NCBI GenBank assembly: GCA_036785325.1
Contig: JAXIVH010000012.1
Span: 5,699,799 to 5,763,798 of the forward strand
Reading direction: 5' to 3'
Length of the DNA: 64,000 bases
Origin: Urophycis tenuis
Taxonomy: Eukaryota > Chordata > Actinopteri > Gadiformes > Phycidae
Positions 41,518 through 59,938 of this stretch are shown here, piece after piece. Position 1 is the stretch's first letter, and the number at the start of each line of letters is the position of its first letter. A program made the translations under genes and the position numbers. Under the pieces are notes generated by a model. The model was not told the DNA's origin. It saw only the letters and a program-made list of their open reading frames with translations, and did not search any database.

Positions 41518-43516
41518 TGGGGATCTTTGACGTTGATTTTAACCCCCTGAACATATACGAAAACTCAATTTTTTTTGACAGAGTTATCAGACCTGGTGAA
41601 AAATTATTTATTCTATGCGACACGTTAATGTCTCACCTATAGGTGGCGCTATTTAAAAAAAAACACCGTAATGCTAATAACTCCTGCATACTTTGTCGCA
41701 CACTCAAAATGTTTATATCCACACATGCGGGCAAACATGCTGCACCTCCTGATGTAGGCCACGCCCATTTCCGCCATGACTTTTTTTTGGCTACAACGCA
41801 AAAACTCAAAAAAGTGCGTCCTAGACATCTATTGCATGTGGCTTTCACCGATTTGCACGAAACTCCACATGTAGCATCTACATTCTGTATCATGAAAATA
41901 ACTAATTGGAAGTTTATTGAAATTCCCGAAGATAAGCGTGTTATAGTGCTTTATATATTTTTATAGATGTCTACATTTTACGTAAAAAACGTAAGTGGAC
42001 AATTTGTCCACATTGCTATGTCCGTTCGACACCAAACTTGGAGCCCTACTTCTCTGTACCTCCTTTATGCATCTCACAAAATTTGTGGTCATTTCCACCA
42101 GGTGGCGCTCATTAAAATCAAGAAGTTTATATCTCAACATTGGCAATTGATATTTAAATGAAACTTGGTATGCGGCTAGCTCATGGCGCCCTGAGGCGTG
42201 GTTCAAAACGGGGAAAAAATTCTGCCAGTGGATGGCGCTCTAAAAGCAGCGTAAATTACTGTGCAAACACCGTAATAGTTACGAATATGAAATTCACTGG
42301 ACACATGTAGAGTGCTGCCCAAAGCTCACAGACCAAAAATCGTGCTTGTCATGGTAGTAGCGCCCCCTACAGGCTTTAAAAACAACAGCCCCGACACCAC
42401 GTTTCACCTACATGTATGAAACTCGGTAGGCACGTTAAACAGGTCCAGACCTACAAAAAAGCCTCTTGGACCCATACCCCTTAAACCACCGGAAGTCGGA
42501 TATTTGCATTTAAAATTTGCAATTTTCGCGTTGTATTTGAACGAACTCCTCCCAGGGGATTTGTCCATTGGACTTCAAATTGTTTGTGTAGGTTCAAAAC
42601 GTGGAACTTGACAAAAGTTGTGCTATTTGGGACTCTACCTCAAAGGGCGTGGCCACGGCGTACCGTCAAAGTCGGCCATAATCAATTTTTTCGTTTTTTC
42701 CACGACACCGAGTTTCACCGATATGTTTGAAACTCGGTGTGGATGTTAAACTGGCCTAGCCCTACAAAAAAGCCTCTTGGACCGATACCAAAAAACCCAC
42801 CGGAAGTCAGATATTTTCATTTTAATTTTTGCCATTTTCGATTTTCGCGTCCTATTTGAACGAACTCCTCCCAGGGGATTTGTCGCTTGGCCTCCAAATT
42901 TTTGGGGTAGATTCAGAACATGGTTCTTACCAAAAGTTGTGCTATTTGCGACCCTACCTCAAAGGGCGTGGTCATGGCTTTCCTTCAAAGTCGGCCATAT
43001 TCAATTATGTCGTTTTTATACCCATGTTTGTGAACGAACTCCTCCCATGGGATTTTTCCGTTCTGCTTCAAAATTGGTCAGTGCATTTTAAACGTGGTTC
43101 TTAACTAAAGTTGTGCTATTTGCGACTCTACCTCAAAGGGCGTGGCCATGGCGTGCCGTCAAAGTCGGCCATATTCAATTATTTCGTCTTTTATACCCAT
43201 GTTTGTGAACAAACTCCTCCCAAGGGATTTATCCGTTCTGCTTCAAAATTGGTCAGTACAGCTGAAACGTGATTCTTAACTTAAGTTGTGCTACTTACGG
43301 CTCTAACTCAAAGGACGTGGCCAGGGTGTGCCGTCAAAGTCGGCTATACCGCACAGTGCGTGGACAGCCACAAACGAGAACCTGTCACGCCATCCTTGAG
43401 CAAACGACGACCTGTCATGACTTCATCCATGTGAACGACGAACTGTCACGACGCCATCCACGTGCCGACGAGTCAATGTTTACGGCGAGGTCCCCCCAAA
43501 TGTCCCGCGGGACATT
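41518..43516 (+). repeat. RU28: third near-identical copy of the RU11 type
   Basis: It matches RU11 at offset 23368 bp for about 0.9 kb, then becomes RU19-like (AGTTTCACCGATATG). The CTCF motif is at 42095-42109. It ends at the palindrome (43499-43516) without TATC. Confidence 0.9.
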
Positions 43517-43544
43517 AATTATTATTATTATTCTTTTTCTTCTT

Positions 43545-43557
43545 TCAGGGATCTTTT
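43545..43557 (+). repeat. RU29: 13-bp head remnant
   Basis: TCAGGGATCTTTT, preceded by TTTTTCTTCTT and followed by TATTATTATTATT and the RU30 head. The shortest recognisable truncated copy. Confidence 0.75.
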
Positions 43558-43570
43558 TATTATTATTATT

Positions 43571-45933
<2,363 letters not shown>

Positions 45934-45936
45934 ATT

Positions 45937-46019
45937 AGGGACCGAGCCTGTGAAACAGGACGAGGTCCCTATTGTTTTTGTTATTAGGGACCGAGCCTGT
46001 GAAACAGGACGAGGTCCCT
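45937..46019 (+). repeat. Two hairpin elements in tandem
   Basis: Copies at 45937-45970 and 45986-46019, spaced 49 bp, the closest spacing seen. A (TTA)n tract and the RU31 head follow. Confidence 0.9.
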
Positions 46020-46034
46020 TTTGTTTTTGATTCG

Positions 46035-46067
<33 letters not shown>

Positions 46068-48113
46068 TCTAGGAACTTTGAGGTTGATTTGCGCTATCTG
46101 ACCCTATATGAAAACTCAATTTTTTTTGGCAAAGTTGTCAGGCCTGGTGAAAATAGATGTATGATATGTGTCATGTTCATGTCGCGTACTAGGAAAGCCT
46201 CTTGGTGGCGCTGTTTATGAGCAACCTCTGTAACGCCTATAACTTCCGCAAAAGTTGGCGCACATTCAAAAACGTTATATCTACGGATTCGGGCAATTGT
46301 GCTGCACCTCGCTGTGTCATCGTGTTGTATTTCCGCCTGCCTTCGTTTTCGCGCAAAATCGCAAAAACTGAAAAACAGCTTTTACAGCCTCAATCCATCA
46401 GGCTTTCTCCGATATGCACGAAACTTGACATGTAGCATGTCCCGACTGAAATATAGAAAAACTCCATATAAAGTATGTTGAAATTCTCTATAGTCAGCGC
46501 GTTATAAAAATTTTAAGATTTGTCAATTTTCTGTAAAAACAGGAAGTGGACCATATCTCCACAATGCTATATTCTTTCGACACCAAATTTTGGTCCCTAC
46601 CTCGGAATATGTCCTCCATGCTAGCTACCAAATTTCGAGTCATTGCCACTAGAGGGCGCTCTTTAAAATCAAGAAGTTTATTCCTCCATATTGGCAAGTG
46701 CTATTAACACAAAACTTGGTAGGCACATACCTCAGGGCTCCCTGAGGCAGGGTTTAAAAGGACACAAAAATTCTGCCACGGGATGGCGCTCTAAAATCAG
46801 CGTAAATCACTGTGCAAACACCATAATAGTTATGAATATGAGATTCACAGGACACGTGTATACCTCTGCCAAAACCTCACATACCAAAAATCGTGCTTGT
46901 CGTGGTAATAGCGCCCCCTATAGGCTTTAAAAACGACAGCCCCGACACCACGTTTCACTTACATGTATAAAACTCGGTATACCCGTTAAGCAGGCCCAGA
47001 CCTACAAAAAAGCCTCTTGGACCCATACCCGTTAACCCACCGGAAGTCAGATATTTGCCTTCAAAGTTGCGAATTTTTGCGATTTTCGCATCCTATTTGA
47101 ACGAACTCCTCCCAGGGGATTGGCCCGTTGGGCTCCAAAATTTTTTGGTAGATTCAGAAGATGGTTCTTACCAAAAGTTGTGCTATTTGGGACTCTACCT
47201 CAAAGGGCGTGGCCACGGCGTTCCGTCAAAATCGGCCATAATCCATTTTTTGGCTTTTTCCAAGACACCGACTTTAACCGATATGTTTGAAACTCGGTAT
47301 GGATGTTAACCTGGCCTAGCCCTACAAAAAAGCCTCTTGGACCCATGCCATAAAACCCACCGAAAGTCAGATATTTTCGTTTCAATTTTTGCCATTTTCG
47401 ATTTTCGCGTCCTATTTGAACGAACTCCTCCCAGGGGATTTGTCGCTTGGGCTCCAAATTTTTGGGGTAGATTCAGAACATGATTCTCACCAAAAGTTGT
47501 GCTATTTGCGACCCTACCTCAAAGGGCGTGGTCATGGCTTTCCTTCAAAGTCGGCCATATTCAATTATGTCGTTTTTATACCCATGTTTGTGAACGAACT
47601 CCTCCCATGGGATTTTTCCATTCTGCTTCAAAATTGGTCAGTGCATTTAAAACGTGGTTCTTAACTAAAGTTGTGCTATTTGCGACCCTACCTCAAAGGG
47701 CGTGGTCATGGCTTCCCGTCAAAGTCGGCCATATTCAATTATTTCGTCTTTTATACCCATGTTTGTGAACAAATTCCTCCCAAGCGATTTTTCCGTTCTG
47801 CTTCAAAATTGGTCAGTACATTTGAAACGTGGTTCTTAACTAAAGTTGTGCTATTTACGGCTCTACCTCTAAGGGCGTGGCCAGGGTGTGCAGTCAAAGT
47901 CGGCCATACCGCACAGTGCGTGGACAGCCACAAACGAGAACCTGTCACGCCATCCTTGAGCAAACGACGACCTGTCACGACTTCGTCCACGTGAACGACG
48001 AACTGTCACGACGCCATCCACGTGCCGACGAGTCAATTTTTACGGCGAGGTCCCCCCAAATGTCCCGCGGGACATTAACCCAATTTAGATATATCAATCC
48101 ATCCATCCATCTT
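46068..48113 (+). repeat. RU31: full-length unit, collinear with RU1
   Basis: It is collinear with RU1 at offset 45999 bp across about 2 kb with no net insertion or deletion. Site 2 is at 46646-46660 and the palindrome at 48059-48076. Its tail microsatellite is only four CATC copies. Confidence 0.9.
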
Positions 48114-48129
48114 TATTATTATTATTATT

Positions 48130-50099
48130 TCGGGGAAGTTTGACGTTGATTTGCACTATCTAAACATATATGAAAACTCAATTTTTTTTGGCAAACTTTT
48201 AGGGGCTGGTGAAAAATTATACATTTTAGGTGTCACGTTCATGTCGCACACTAGCAAAGCCTCTAGGTGGCGCTGTTTATGTGAACCCTCTGTAACGCCT
48301 ATAACTTCCGCAAAAATTGGCGCACATTCAAAAACGTTACATCTCCGGATGCGGGCAGTCATGCTGCACCTCGCTGTGTCAACGAGTTGTATTTCCGCCT
48401 GCCTTTATTTTCGCGCAAAATCGCAAAAACTAAAAAACAGTTTTGACAGCCTCAATCCATCAGACTTTCTCCGACATGCACGAAATTTGACATGTAGCAT
48501 GTCCCGACTGAAATATGCAAAAACACCATATAAAGTATGTTGGAATTATCTATAGTTAGCGCGTTACAAAACTTTTAAGATTTGTCAATTTTCTGTAAAA
48601 ACAGGAAGTGGACCATATCTCCACAATGCTATATTCTTTCGACACCAAATTTTGGTCCCTACCTCGGAATATGTCCTCCATGCTAGCTACCAAATTTCTG
48701 GTCATTGCCCTTAGAGGGCGCTCTTTAAAATCAAGAAGTTTATTCCTCCATATTGGCAAGTGCTATTAACACAAAACTTGGTAGGCACATACCTCAGGGC
48801 TCCCTGAGGCAGGGGTTAAAAGGACACAAAAATTCTGCCACGGGATGGCGCTCTAAAATCTGCATAAATCACTGTGCAAACACCATAATAGTTATGAATA
48901 TGAAATTCACAGGACACGTGTATACCTCTGCCAAAACCTCACATACCAAAAATCGTGCTTGTCGTGGTAATAGCGCCCCCTATAGGCTTTTAAAACGACA
49001 GCCCCGACACCACGTTTCACTTACATGTATGAAACTCGGTATGCCCATTGAACCGGCCCAGACCTACAAAAAAGCCTCTTAGACCCATACCCGATAACCC
49101 ACCGGAAGTCAGATATTTGCCTTCAAAGTTGCGAATTTTTGCGATTTTTGCATCCTATTTTAACAAACTCCTCCCAGGGAATTAGCCCGTTGGGCTCCAA
49201 ATTTTTTGGGTAGATTCAGAATATAGTTCTTACCAAAAGTTGTGCTATTTGGGACTCTACCTCAAAGGGCGTGGCCACGGCGTTCCGTCAAAATCGGCCA
49301 TAATCCATTTTTTTGCCTTTTTCCAAGACACCGACTTTAACCGATATGTTTGAAACTCGGTATGGATGTTACCCTGGCCTAGCCCTACAAAAAAGCCTCT
49401 TGGACCCATGCCAAAAAACCCACCGGAAGTCAGATATTTTCATTTTAATTTTTGCAATTTTCAATTTTCGCGTCCTATTTGAACGAACTCCTCCAAGGGG
49501 ATTTGTCGCTTGGGCTCCAAATTTTTTGGGTGGATTCAGAACATGATTCTCACCAAAAGTTGTGCTATTTGCGACCCTACCTCAAAGGGCGTGGCCACGG
49601 CGTACCGTCAAAGTCGGCCATAATCAATTTTTTCACTTTTTCAACGACACCAAGTTTCTCCGATATGTATGAAACTCGGTGGGCTTGTTGAACACGCCTA
49701 GCCCTACAAAAAAGCCTCTTGGACCCATGCCAAAAAACCCACCGGAAGTCAGATATTTTCATTTTAATTTTTGCCATTTTCGATTTTCGCGTCCTATTTG
49801 AACAAACTCCTCCCATGGGATTTGTCGCGTGGGCTCCAAATTTTTTGGGTAGATTCCTTGTGCAAAAGACAACCTGTCACCACACCATCTACCTGAACGA
49901 CGACCTGTCACGACACCATCAACGTGAACGACGACCTGTCACGACTTCATCCACGTGAACGACGAACTGTCACGACTTCGTCCACGTGAACGACGAACTG
50001 TCACGACGCCATCCACGTGCCGACGAGTCAATTTTTACGGCGAGGTCCCCCCAAATGTCCCGCGGGACATTAACCCAATTTAGATATATCAATCAATCA

Positions 50100-50163
<64 letters not shown>
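48130..50163 (+). repeat. RU32: full-length unit with three 320-bp modules and no 175-bp module
   Basis: The head is TCGGGGAAGTTTGACG. The third long module (GTATGAAACTCGGTGGGC) joins the minisatellite directly at about 49858. The minisatellite has five 31-bp monomers. Site 2 is CCCTTAGAGGGCGCT (48708, 14/15). RU37 is near-identical at offset 12670 bp. The palindrome is at 50054-50071 and TATC at 50101-50163. Confidence 0.9.
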
Positions 50164-50165
<2 letters not shown>

Positions 50166-50177
50166 ATTATTATTCTT

Positions 50178-51387
50178 TCAGGGATCTTTGACGTTGATTT
50201 TAACCCCCTGAACATATACGAAAACTCAATTTTTTTTGGCAAAGTTGTCAGGCCTGGTGAAAAATTTGATATTTTAGGCGTCACGTTCATGTTGTATACT
50301 AGGAAGACCTCTAGGTGGCGCTGTTTATGAGCAAAAACCGTAACGCTAATAACTCCCGCATAGATTGTCGCACATTCAAAATCTTTATATCTACCCATGC
50401 GGGCAATCATGCTGCACCTCCTGATGTAGGCCACGCCCACTTCCGCCTGACTTTTTTTTTTGCTACAATGCAAAAATGCAAAAAAAGTGCTGCAACGGGC
50501 TCAAAACATAGGGCTTTCTCCGATTCGCACGAAACTCGACATTTACCATCCCCAGACTGAATGATGACAAACTGTCATGTGAAGTATGTTGAAATTCTTT
50601 ATACTAAGCGCGTCATAAAATTTTTTAGATGTGTCAATTTTACGTAAAAAAAGGAAGTGGACCATATCTCCACAATGCTAGGTCCGTTCAACACCAAACT
50701 TTAGATACTTCTTCGGTATATGTCCTTCATGCATCCTACAAAATTTCTGCTCATTGCCACTATGTGGCGCTCTTTAAAATCAAGAAGTTTATAACTCCAC
50801 ATTGGCAAGTGCAATTAACACAAAACTTGGTTTGCGCATAGCCCATGGTGCCCTGAGGAGTGGTTTAAAAGGGGTAAAAAATTATGCCACTGGATGGCGC
50901 TCTAAAAGCAGCGTAAATCACTGTGCAAACACCGTAATAGTTATGAATGTGAAATTCACTGGACACGTGTATAGTGCTGCCTTAAGCTCACACACCAAAA
51001 ATTGTGCTTGTCGTGGTAGAAGCGCCCCCTACAGGCTTTAAAAACAACAGCCCCAACACCACGTGTCACTCACATGTATGAAACTCGGTACGTACGTTGA
51101 ACAGCACCAGACCTACAAAAAAGCCTCTTGGACCCATACCCCTTAACCCACCGGAAGTCAGATATTTGCCTTCAAATTTGCGAAATTTTGCGATTTTCGC
51201 ATCCTATTTGAACGAACTCCTCCCAGGGGATTTGTCGATTGGGCTCCAAATTTTTTGGGTAGATTCAAAAGGTGGTTCTTACCAAAAGTTGTGCTATTTG
51301 GGACTCTACGTCAAAGGGCGTGGCCACGGCGTTCCGTCAAAATCGGCCATAATCAATTTTTTCACTTTTTCCGCGACACCGACTTTA
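50178..51387 (+). repeat. RU33: truncated unit, about 1.2 kb
   Basis: TGATGTAGG subfamily, matching RU22 at offset 17518 bp. Site 2 is CCACTATGTGGCGCT (50757). It is cut inside the second 320-bp module at CACCGACTTTAA, directly before TT and a hairpin. Confidence 0.9.
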
Positions 51388-51390
51388 ATT

Positions 51391-51479
51391 AGGGACCGAG
51401 CCTGTGAAACAGGACGAGGTCCCTTTTGTTTTTGATTCGTTTATTAGGGACCGAGCCTGTGAAACAGGACGAGGTCCCT
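51391..51479 (+). repeat. Two hairpin elements in tandem
   Basis: Copies at 51391-51424 and 51446-51479, spaced 55 bp, between the cut end of RU33 and the RU34 head. Confidence 0.9.
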
Positions 51480-51519
51480 TTTGAAATTGGTTCGTTTTTT
51501 TGTTATTATTATTATTATT

Positions 51520-53746
<2,227 letters not shown>

Positions 53747-53761
53747 ATTATTATTATTATT

Positions 53762-54319
53762 TCAGGGATCTTTGACGTTGATTTGCGCTATCTGAACATA
53801 TATGAAAACTCAATTTTTTTTGGCAAAGTTGTCAGGCCTGGTGAAAAATTGTATATTCTAGGCATCACGTTCATGTCGCACACTAGGAAAGCCTCTAGGT
53901 GGCGCTGTTTATGTGAACCCTCTGTAACGCCTATAACTTCCGCAAAAATTGGCGCACATTCGAAAACGTTACATCTTCGGATGCGGGCAGTCATGCTGCA
54001 CCTCGCTGTGTCAACGAGTTGTATTTCCGCCTGCCTTCATTTTCGCGCAAAATCGCAAAAACTAAAAAACAGTTTTTACAGCCTCAATCCATCAGACTTT
54101 CTCCGACATGCACGAAATTTGACATGTAGCATGTCCCGACTGAAATATGCAAAAACACCATATAAAGTATGTTGGAATTATCTATAGTTAGCGCGTTACA
54201 AAACTTTTAAGATTTGTCAATTTTCTGTAAAAACAGGAAGTGGACCATATCTCCACAATGCTATATTCTTTCGACACCAAATTTTGGTCCCTACCTCGGA
54301 ATATGTCCTCCATGCTAGT
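53762..54319 (+). repeat. RU35: truncated unit, about 560 bp
   Basis: Its first 400 bp match RU20 at offset 23297 bp. It is cut after TCCTCCATGCTAG, just before site 2, and followed by TTATTTATTATTATT and the RU36 head. Confidence 0.88.
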
Positions 54320-54333
54320 TATTTATTATTATT

Positions 54334-56321
<1,988 letters not shown>

Positions 56322-56512
56322 TTATTTAATTTTCGGAAATAGGATCGGAAAAGCGAGGGTTTTTTTTGCGAGGCCTTTTCGGAAACATCTGCCCCTCGTG
56401 CGTCTGAGTTCATGCCAGAAATATACGTGTAATTACTCACGCTATATAATTACACCACGAGAGCACTTTGACTCCATCATTGCGTTTTTGTTTTCTTCTC
56501 TGCCCCTTCGCT

Positions 56513-56583
56513 CCCCCCCCCGCCCCCCCCCCCCCCCCCCCACCCTTCCCCCGTCGTTTCTCACACTTTGGGGGGGGGGAGGG
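56513..56583. repeat. C-run and G-run pair
   Basis: C runs at about 56513-56540 are followed by G runs at 56569-56583 and again near 56602. They could form G-quadruplexes on either strand and are error-prone for sequencing. Confidence 0.8.
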
Positions 56584-56733
56584 GTTTCTTTCGGATATCG
56601 TGGGGGGGGGAAAGAAATCCCTGCACGCAAAATGTGTTCAACTCGGGCCGGTACTGCATCGAGGCCGGTCCCGGGTTGCCCAGAGACACCAAGACCCCCA
56701 AAAAATCCCGGACCCTACAAAAATCCCTCCCCG

Positions 56734-56754
56734 CCTCTCTCTCTCTCTCTCTCT

Positions 56755-56844
<90 letters not shown>
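56734..56844 (+). repeat. (CT)n microsatellite
   Basis: About 110 bp of CT with two CCAT interruptions. It runs into CTCTTTTGCAG, so the whole tract could act as a polypyrimidine tract before AG at 56850-56851. Confidence 0.92.
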
Positions 56845-57180
56845 TTTGCAGAAGATTGATGAGTAAAACTCACATCATTACCCCGGTGGACCGCCTCACC
56901 TGCTTAACATTTACTGTACTTTCCCCCCTTTCTGCCGGGCCGCTCCGCACGCCGCGCCGAGCTAATGGCTTCCAGAGCCCGCCGTTGGCTGGAGAGTATC
57001 GACGTGACGGAGCAGGATTCCTCCCCCACCCTCCCACACCCCCACCCTCCCAAACCCTCACCCCCACCCTCCCCCCCTTCTGCTTCTTCGTCTTCTTCGG
57101 GCAATGAGCTAACGTACGTGATTGTGTGCGCGCGGACGTGTGTGTACGTGTGTTGTTGAGGGTTTTTGATAATAGCCGGC

Positions 57181-57242
57181 GCCCCCCCCACCCCCCTGCC
57201 CCTCTCCCCCCCCCCTCCCTCCCTCCCTCCCCCCCTCCCACC
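57181..57242 (+). repeat. C-rich tract with CCCT repeats
   Basis: Runs of C interrupted by T and A. Together with a similar stretch at 57028-57080, it makes this part of the island extremely C-rich. Confidence 0.8.
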
Positions 57243-57409
57243 CGGTTCAAATTGAAACCAGGACCTGGTTTTTCCCTGCCGAGTGTGAAGCTTTACCGTT
57301 ATAAAGCCGTCCAGTGTTGAGGATAAGTTCATTGCCTCCCCCCTACGCTGGGCCTACGCATCGCCTTCACGTGTGTCCGTAAGGGGATTTGCATTGCGCT
57401 CGTATTTCA

Positions 57410-57600
57410 TTTCTGTTTTGTGTTTTTTTGTGATTGTTCTGGGTTTTTTTTTGTTGTTGCCATTTTGTGTTTTCGCATTTGTTTTTTTTTTTTGTTTTGT
57501 TGCTGTTTTGTGTTTCTGCATTTGTTCGTTTTTTTTTTTTGTTTGTTGCTGTTTTGTGTGTTTGCGTTTGTTTGCTTGCGTTTGTTTGTTTGTGTCTGTG
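57410..57600 (+). repeat. T-rich TTTTGTG minisatellite-like stretch
   Basis: Irregular repeats of GTTTTGTGTTT and TTTGTTGCTG. The frames open through it are low-complexity and not protein-like. Confidence 0.75.
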
Positions 57601-57679
57601 TTGCGGCGATGATGTTGGCTCCGTAACAGCGATCCGCCCCTGAAAACACAGCGGGTCCCGCGTGGATACCTGCCGCCGT

Positions 57680-57687
57680 CCAATCAG
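57680..57687 (+). promoter_or_regulatory. CCAAT box (NF-Y type)
   Basis: CCAATCAG matches the NF-Y core CCAATCA/G and lies in GC-rich context (GCCGCCGTCCAATCAGACGCC), as in many CpG-island promoters. No TATA box is evident downstream. Function is inferred. Confidence 0.4.
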
Positions 57688-57862
57688 ACGCCGGCGCTGC
57701 TCACATCACACATGTGCATCGTGGGACCGGAGCCATCCGGTAACTGAGACGGCTTAGCCAGCATATGGCGCGGCGTGTGTGTGTACGTACAAACCTGGCA
57801 ACCGCCGCGCCAACAATGAGAATTTACCCCCGAAACTGCAACAAAAACAACCTGCAGCGGGA

Positions 57863-57908
57863 GGGGGGGGGGGGGGGGGGAGAGACAGCGAGAGAGAGAG
57901 AGAGAGAC

Positions 57909-57944
<36 letters not shown>

Positions 57945-57946
57945 GG
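57863..57946 (+). repeat. G-run and (GA)n tract
   Basis: Eighteen G residues, then GAGA repeats broken by ACAG. A purine-only strand of this length can form triplex or quadruplex structures. Confidence 0.85.
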
Positions 57947-58063
57947 TGTCGCGTATAACCTTGACTCTCCCGTGCCCGTGGGAGCGCCGGGGAGACGAGG
58001 GACGGTGTCTGATTCCCGCCTCTCAGAAGCGCGACCGGGGAACGCTGGTGAACACACGTCGCG

Positions 58064-58137
58064 CTTTTTTTTTCTCCCTCTCTCTCTTTCTTTCTGTCTG
58101 CCTGTCTTTCTTTCTTCCTTTCTTTCTTTCTTCCAGC
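58064..58137 (+). repeat. Polypyrimidine tract ending in CAG
   Basis: CTTT/CTCT repeats end TTCTTCCAG at 58129-58137. It resembles a splice acceptor, but there is no convincing exon after it. Confidence 0.6.
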
Positions 58138-58203
58138 TCCTCTCATCCACCCTGCCTCCCCATATGGCCGGCGTAGCTCCGCGCGGATTGAAGTAAGAGA
58201 GAG

Positions 58204-58301
58204 GACCAGAAAGAAAAGGGGGGGAGGCGGCGGGGGGAGGCGGAGGGGAGGGGGGGGGGGGGGAGACACACACACACACACAGAGACACAAACACACAAA
58301 A
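58204..58301 (+). repeat. G-rich stretch followed by (CA)n
   Basis: GGGGAGGCGG repeats and a G run lead into a short (CA)n with GA interruptions. Confidence 0.8.
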
Positions 58302-58465
58302 GCAGGCCCATATGTGTGTCTGTTTCTCTCCGTTAAAAAGCCCCCCGTGCCAAACAGAAGCGTCTCCTCTGAGCGCTGTGAGGAGAACCCACGTCACGGG
58401 GGGCCGACCGACCCCCCGGGAACACGCCGCGGGTCCGGGCGCCACGGTCCCAGTTCTGTCTTGGT

Positions 58466-58503
58466 GGGGGGGGGGGGGGGGGGGGGTGGGGGATGGGGGG
58501 GTG
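58466..58503 (+). repeat. G-run
   Basis: More than 20 G residues, then TGGGGGATGGGGGGG. Strong quadruplex potential. Confidence 0.8.
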
Positions 58504-58619
58504 CTCGGGTGTCGCGGGGTTTGTCGAGCGAGAAAAAAACGGAAAAAAACAAAACAAGTCCAAGTCGTGACAGGTCGCGGCAGGAACGAAGGCGCCGGAG
58601 GCGGGGCTGACCCCGGGGT

Positions 58620-58636
58620 TGACCCCGGGGTGACCC
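58620..58636 (-). promoter_or_regulatory. DR5-type nuclear-receptor-like element
   Basis: TGACCC, five bases, TGACCC: on the minus strand this is GGGTCA N5 GGGTCA, fitting the retinoic acid receptor half-site RGKTCA in DR5 spacing. Two more TGACCC half-sites lie at 58608 and 58648. The DNA here is GC-rich and internally repetitive, so chance is possible. Confidence 0.3.
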
Positions 58637-59264
58637 CTCACCCAGGGTGACCCCCCCCCCCCCCCCCCGCCATGGCGGAGGAGGCTCCCGTTTGCCCGTT
58701 TCAGACGAGGCGGCCGGCTAGACGTCCGTGTCGTCACGCCAGCAGCGCCGTACCGCGAGTTCTCATGTCACTCTCTCGTCGAATCCTACTTTTTTTTTTC
58801 TCAGCGGTCGAAACGCCGAGACATACCAATTAGCGAGATGAATTCATCGGGACGATGACGGCGCGACTGCGGTGTCCGTTCGTCGACGATAGCGTCGCCA
58901 CGACGACACAAATAACGTTCCCATTCCCCAGGCGAGAGAGCATGGACTGTGGGCCTGGGGTTTGAGTCCCTCTGTACTGCTCGCTCCATTCCAGCCTAGA
59001 CAGGCTCCTCCCACGACCGCCTGCCCAGGCCAGACAAAGTGCTCATTGTGCCCCTGCTCCCCAGTCCCACTGCACAACCCTTATAGGAATGCTGCCACCG
59101 CCGGCACCACCACCACCACCCTGCTATACCTACTCGCCTCCCCTCTGCAGAGTCAGGGGGGGGCACATTTTATCGCCCGGCTGTTAAAATGTGCTCGACT
59201 CTCGACAGAGTATATCCATAGATGTGATTGTGTTATTCTGTCGAGGTGTAACGACACGGAGATA

Positions 59265-59268
<4 letters not shown>

Positions 59269-59310
<42 letters not shown>

Positions 59311-59328
59311 GTGTGTGTGTGTGTGTCA

Positions 59329-59359
<31 letters not shown>

Positions 59360-59480
59360 CGTGTGTGCGTGCGTGTGTGTGTGCCTGCGTGCGTGCGTAC
59401 GTGCGTGTTTGTGTGCGTGCCTGCGTACGTGCGTGTGTGCGTGCGTGTGCGTGCGTGCGTGCGTGTGTGTGTGTGTGTGT
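59269..59480 (+). repeat. (GT)n / GTGC microsatellite
   Basis: About 210 bp of alternating purine-pyrimidine sequence with frequent GCGTGC steps, a good Z-DNA former. Confidence 0.92.
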
Positions 59481-59772
59481 TCCCTCCTGTAAGCTCACCC
59501 ACTCATTGCGTCTGTGACTGTGTTTTTTTTCATAACGGTAACACTGCCTGGTTGCCGTGGCGGCGGCGGCGCGCTAGGTCGCAGCCGGCCACGCTGGTTC
59601 GCCCCCGCGCCGGTTAGCATTCGGCCCGCCGTCCTGGAGCGAGGCGCCCTTCCAGGCTCCTTTCAGTTACCCCCGGCGACCAGCTCTGACACCGGGCCCG
59701 GCACCAACCAATTACATCATCGCTCCAATTAGCTACCCCGGGATCTCGTGTCAGGGCGAGGTGAACGAGGGG

Positions 59773-59794
59773 GTGTGTGTGTGTGTGTGTGTGC

Positions 59795-59842
<48 letters not shown>

Positions 59843-59860
59843 CTGTGTGTGTGTGTGTGT
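59773..59860 (+). repeat. (GT)n microsatellite
   Basis: About 88 bp of GT with two GCGTCT interruptions. Confidence 0.92.
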
Positions 59861-59938
59861 CAGTGGCACCGTCCCTTACCTGCTTGGCCTCCTAGTGTGT
59901 CCAGGGGCATATCACATGGCTGCTGCCATTCATGCATG

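Noticed and set aside
56398..57107. Frames of 130-180 codons in the island
   Set aside because: Made of Ser-Leu, Pro or Arg-Glu runs from CT, C and GA tracts; low-complexity with no protein-like composition.
58940..58990. tRNA-derived SINE suggested by GGTTTGAGTCCC at 58959-58970
   Set aside because: It resembles a Pol III B box, but I found no A box at the right distance, no tail and no second copy in the window.
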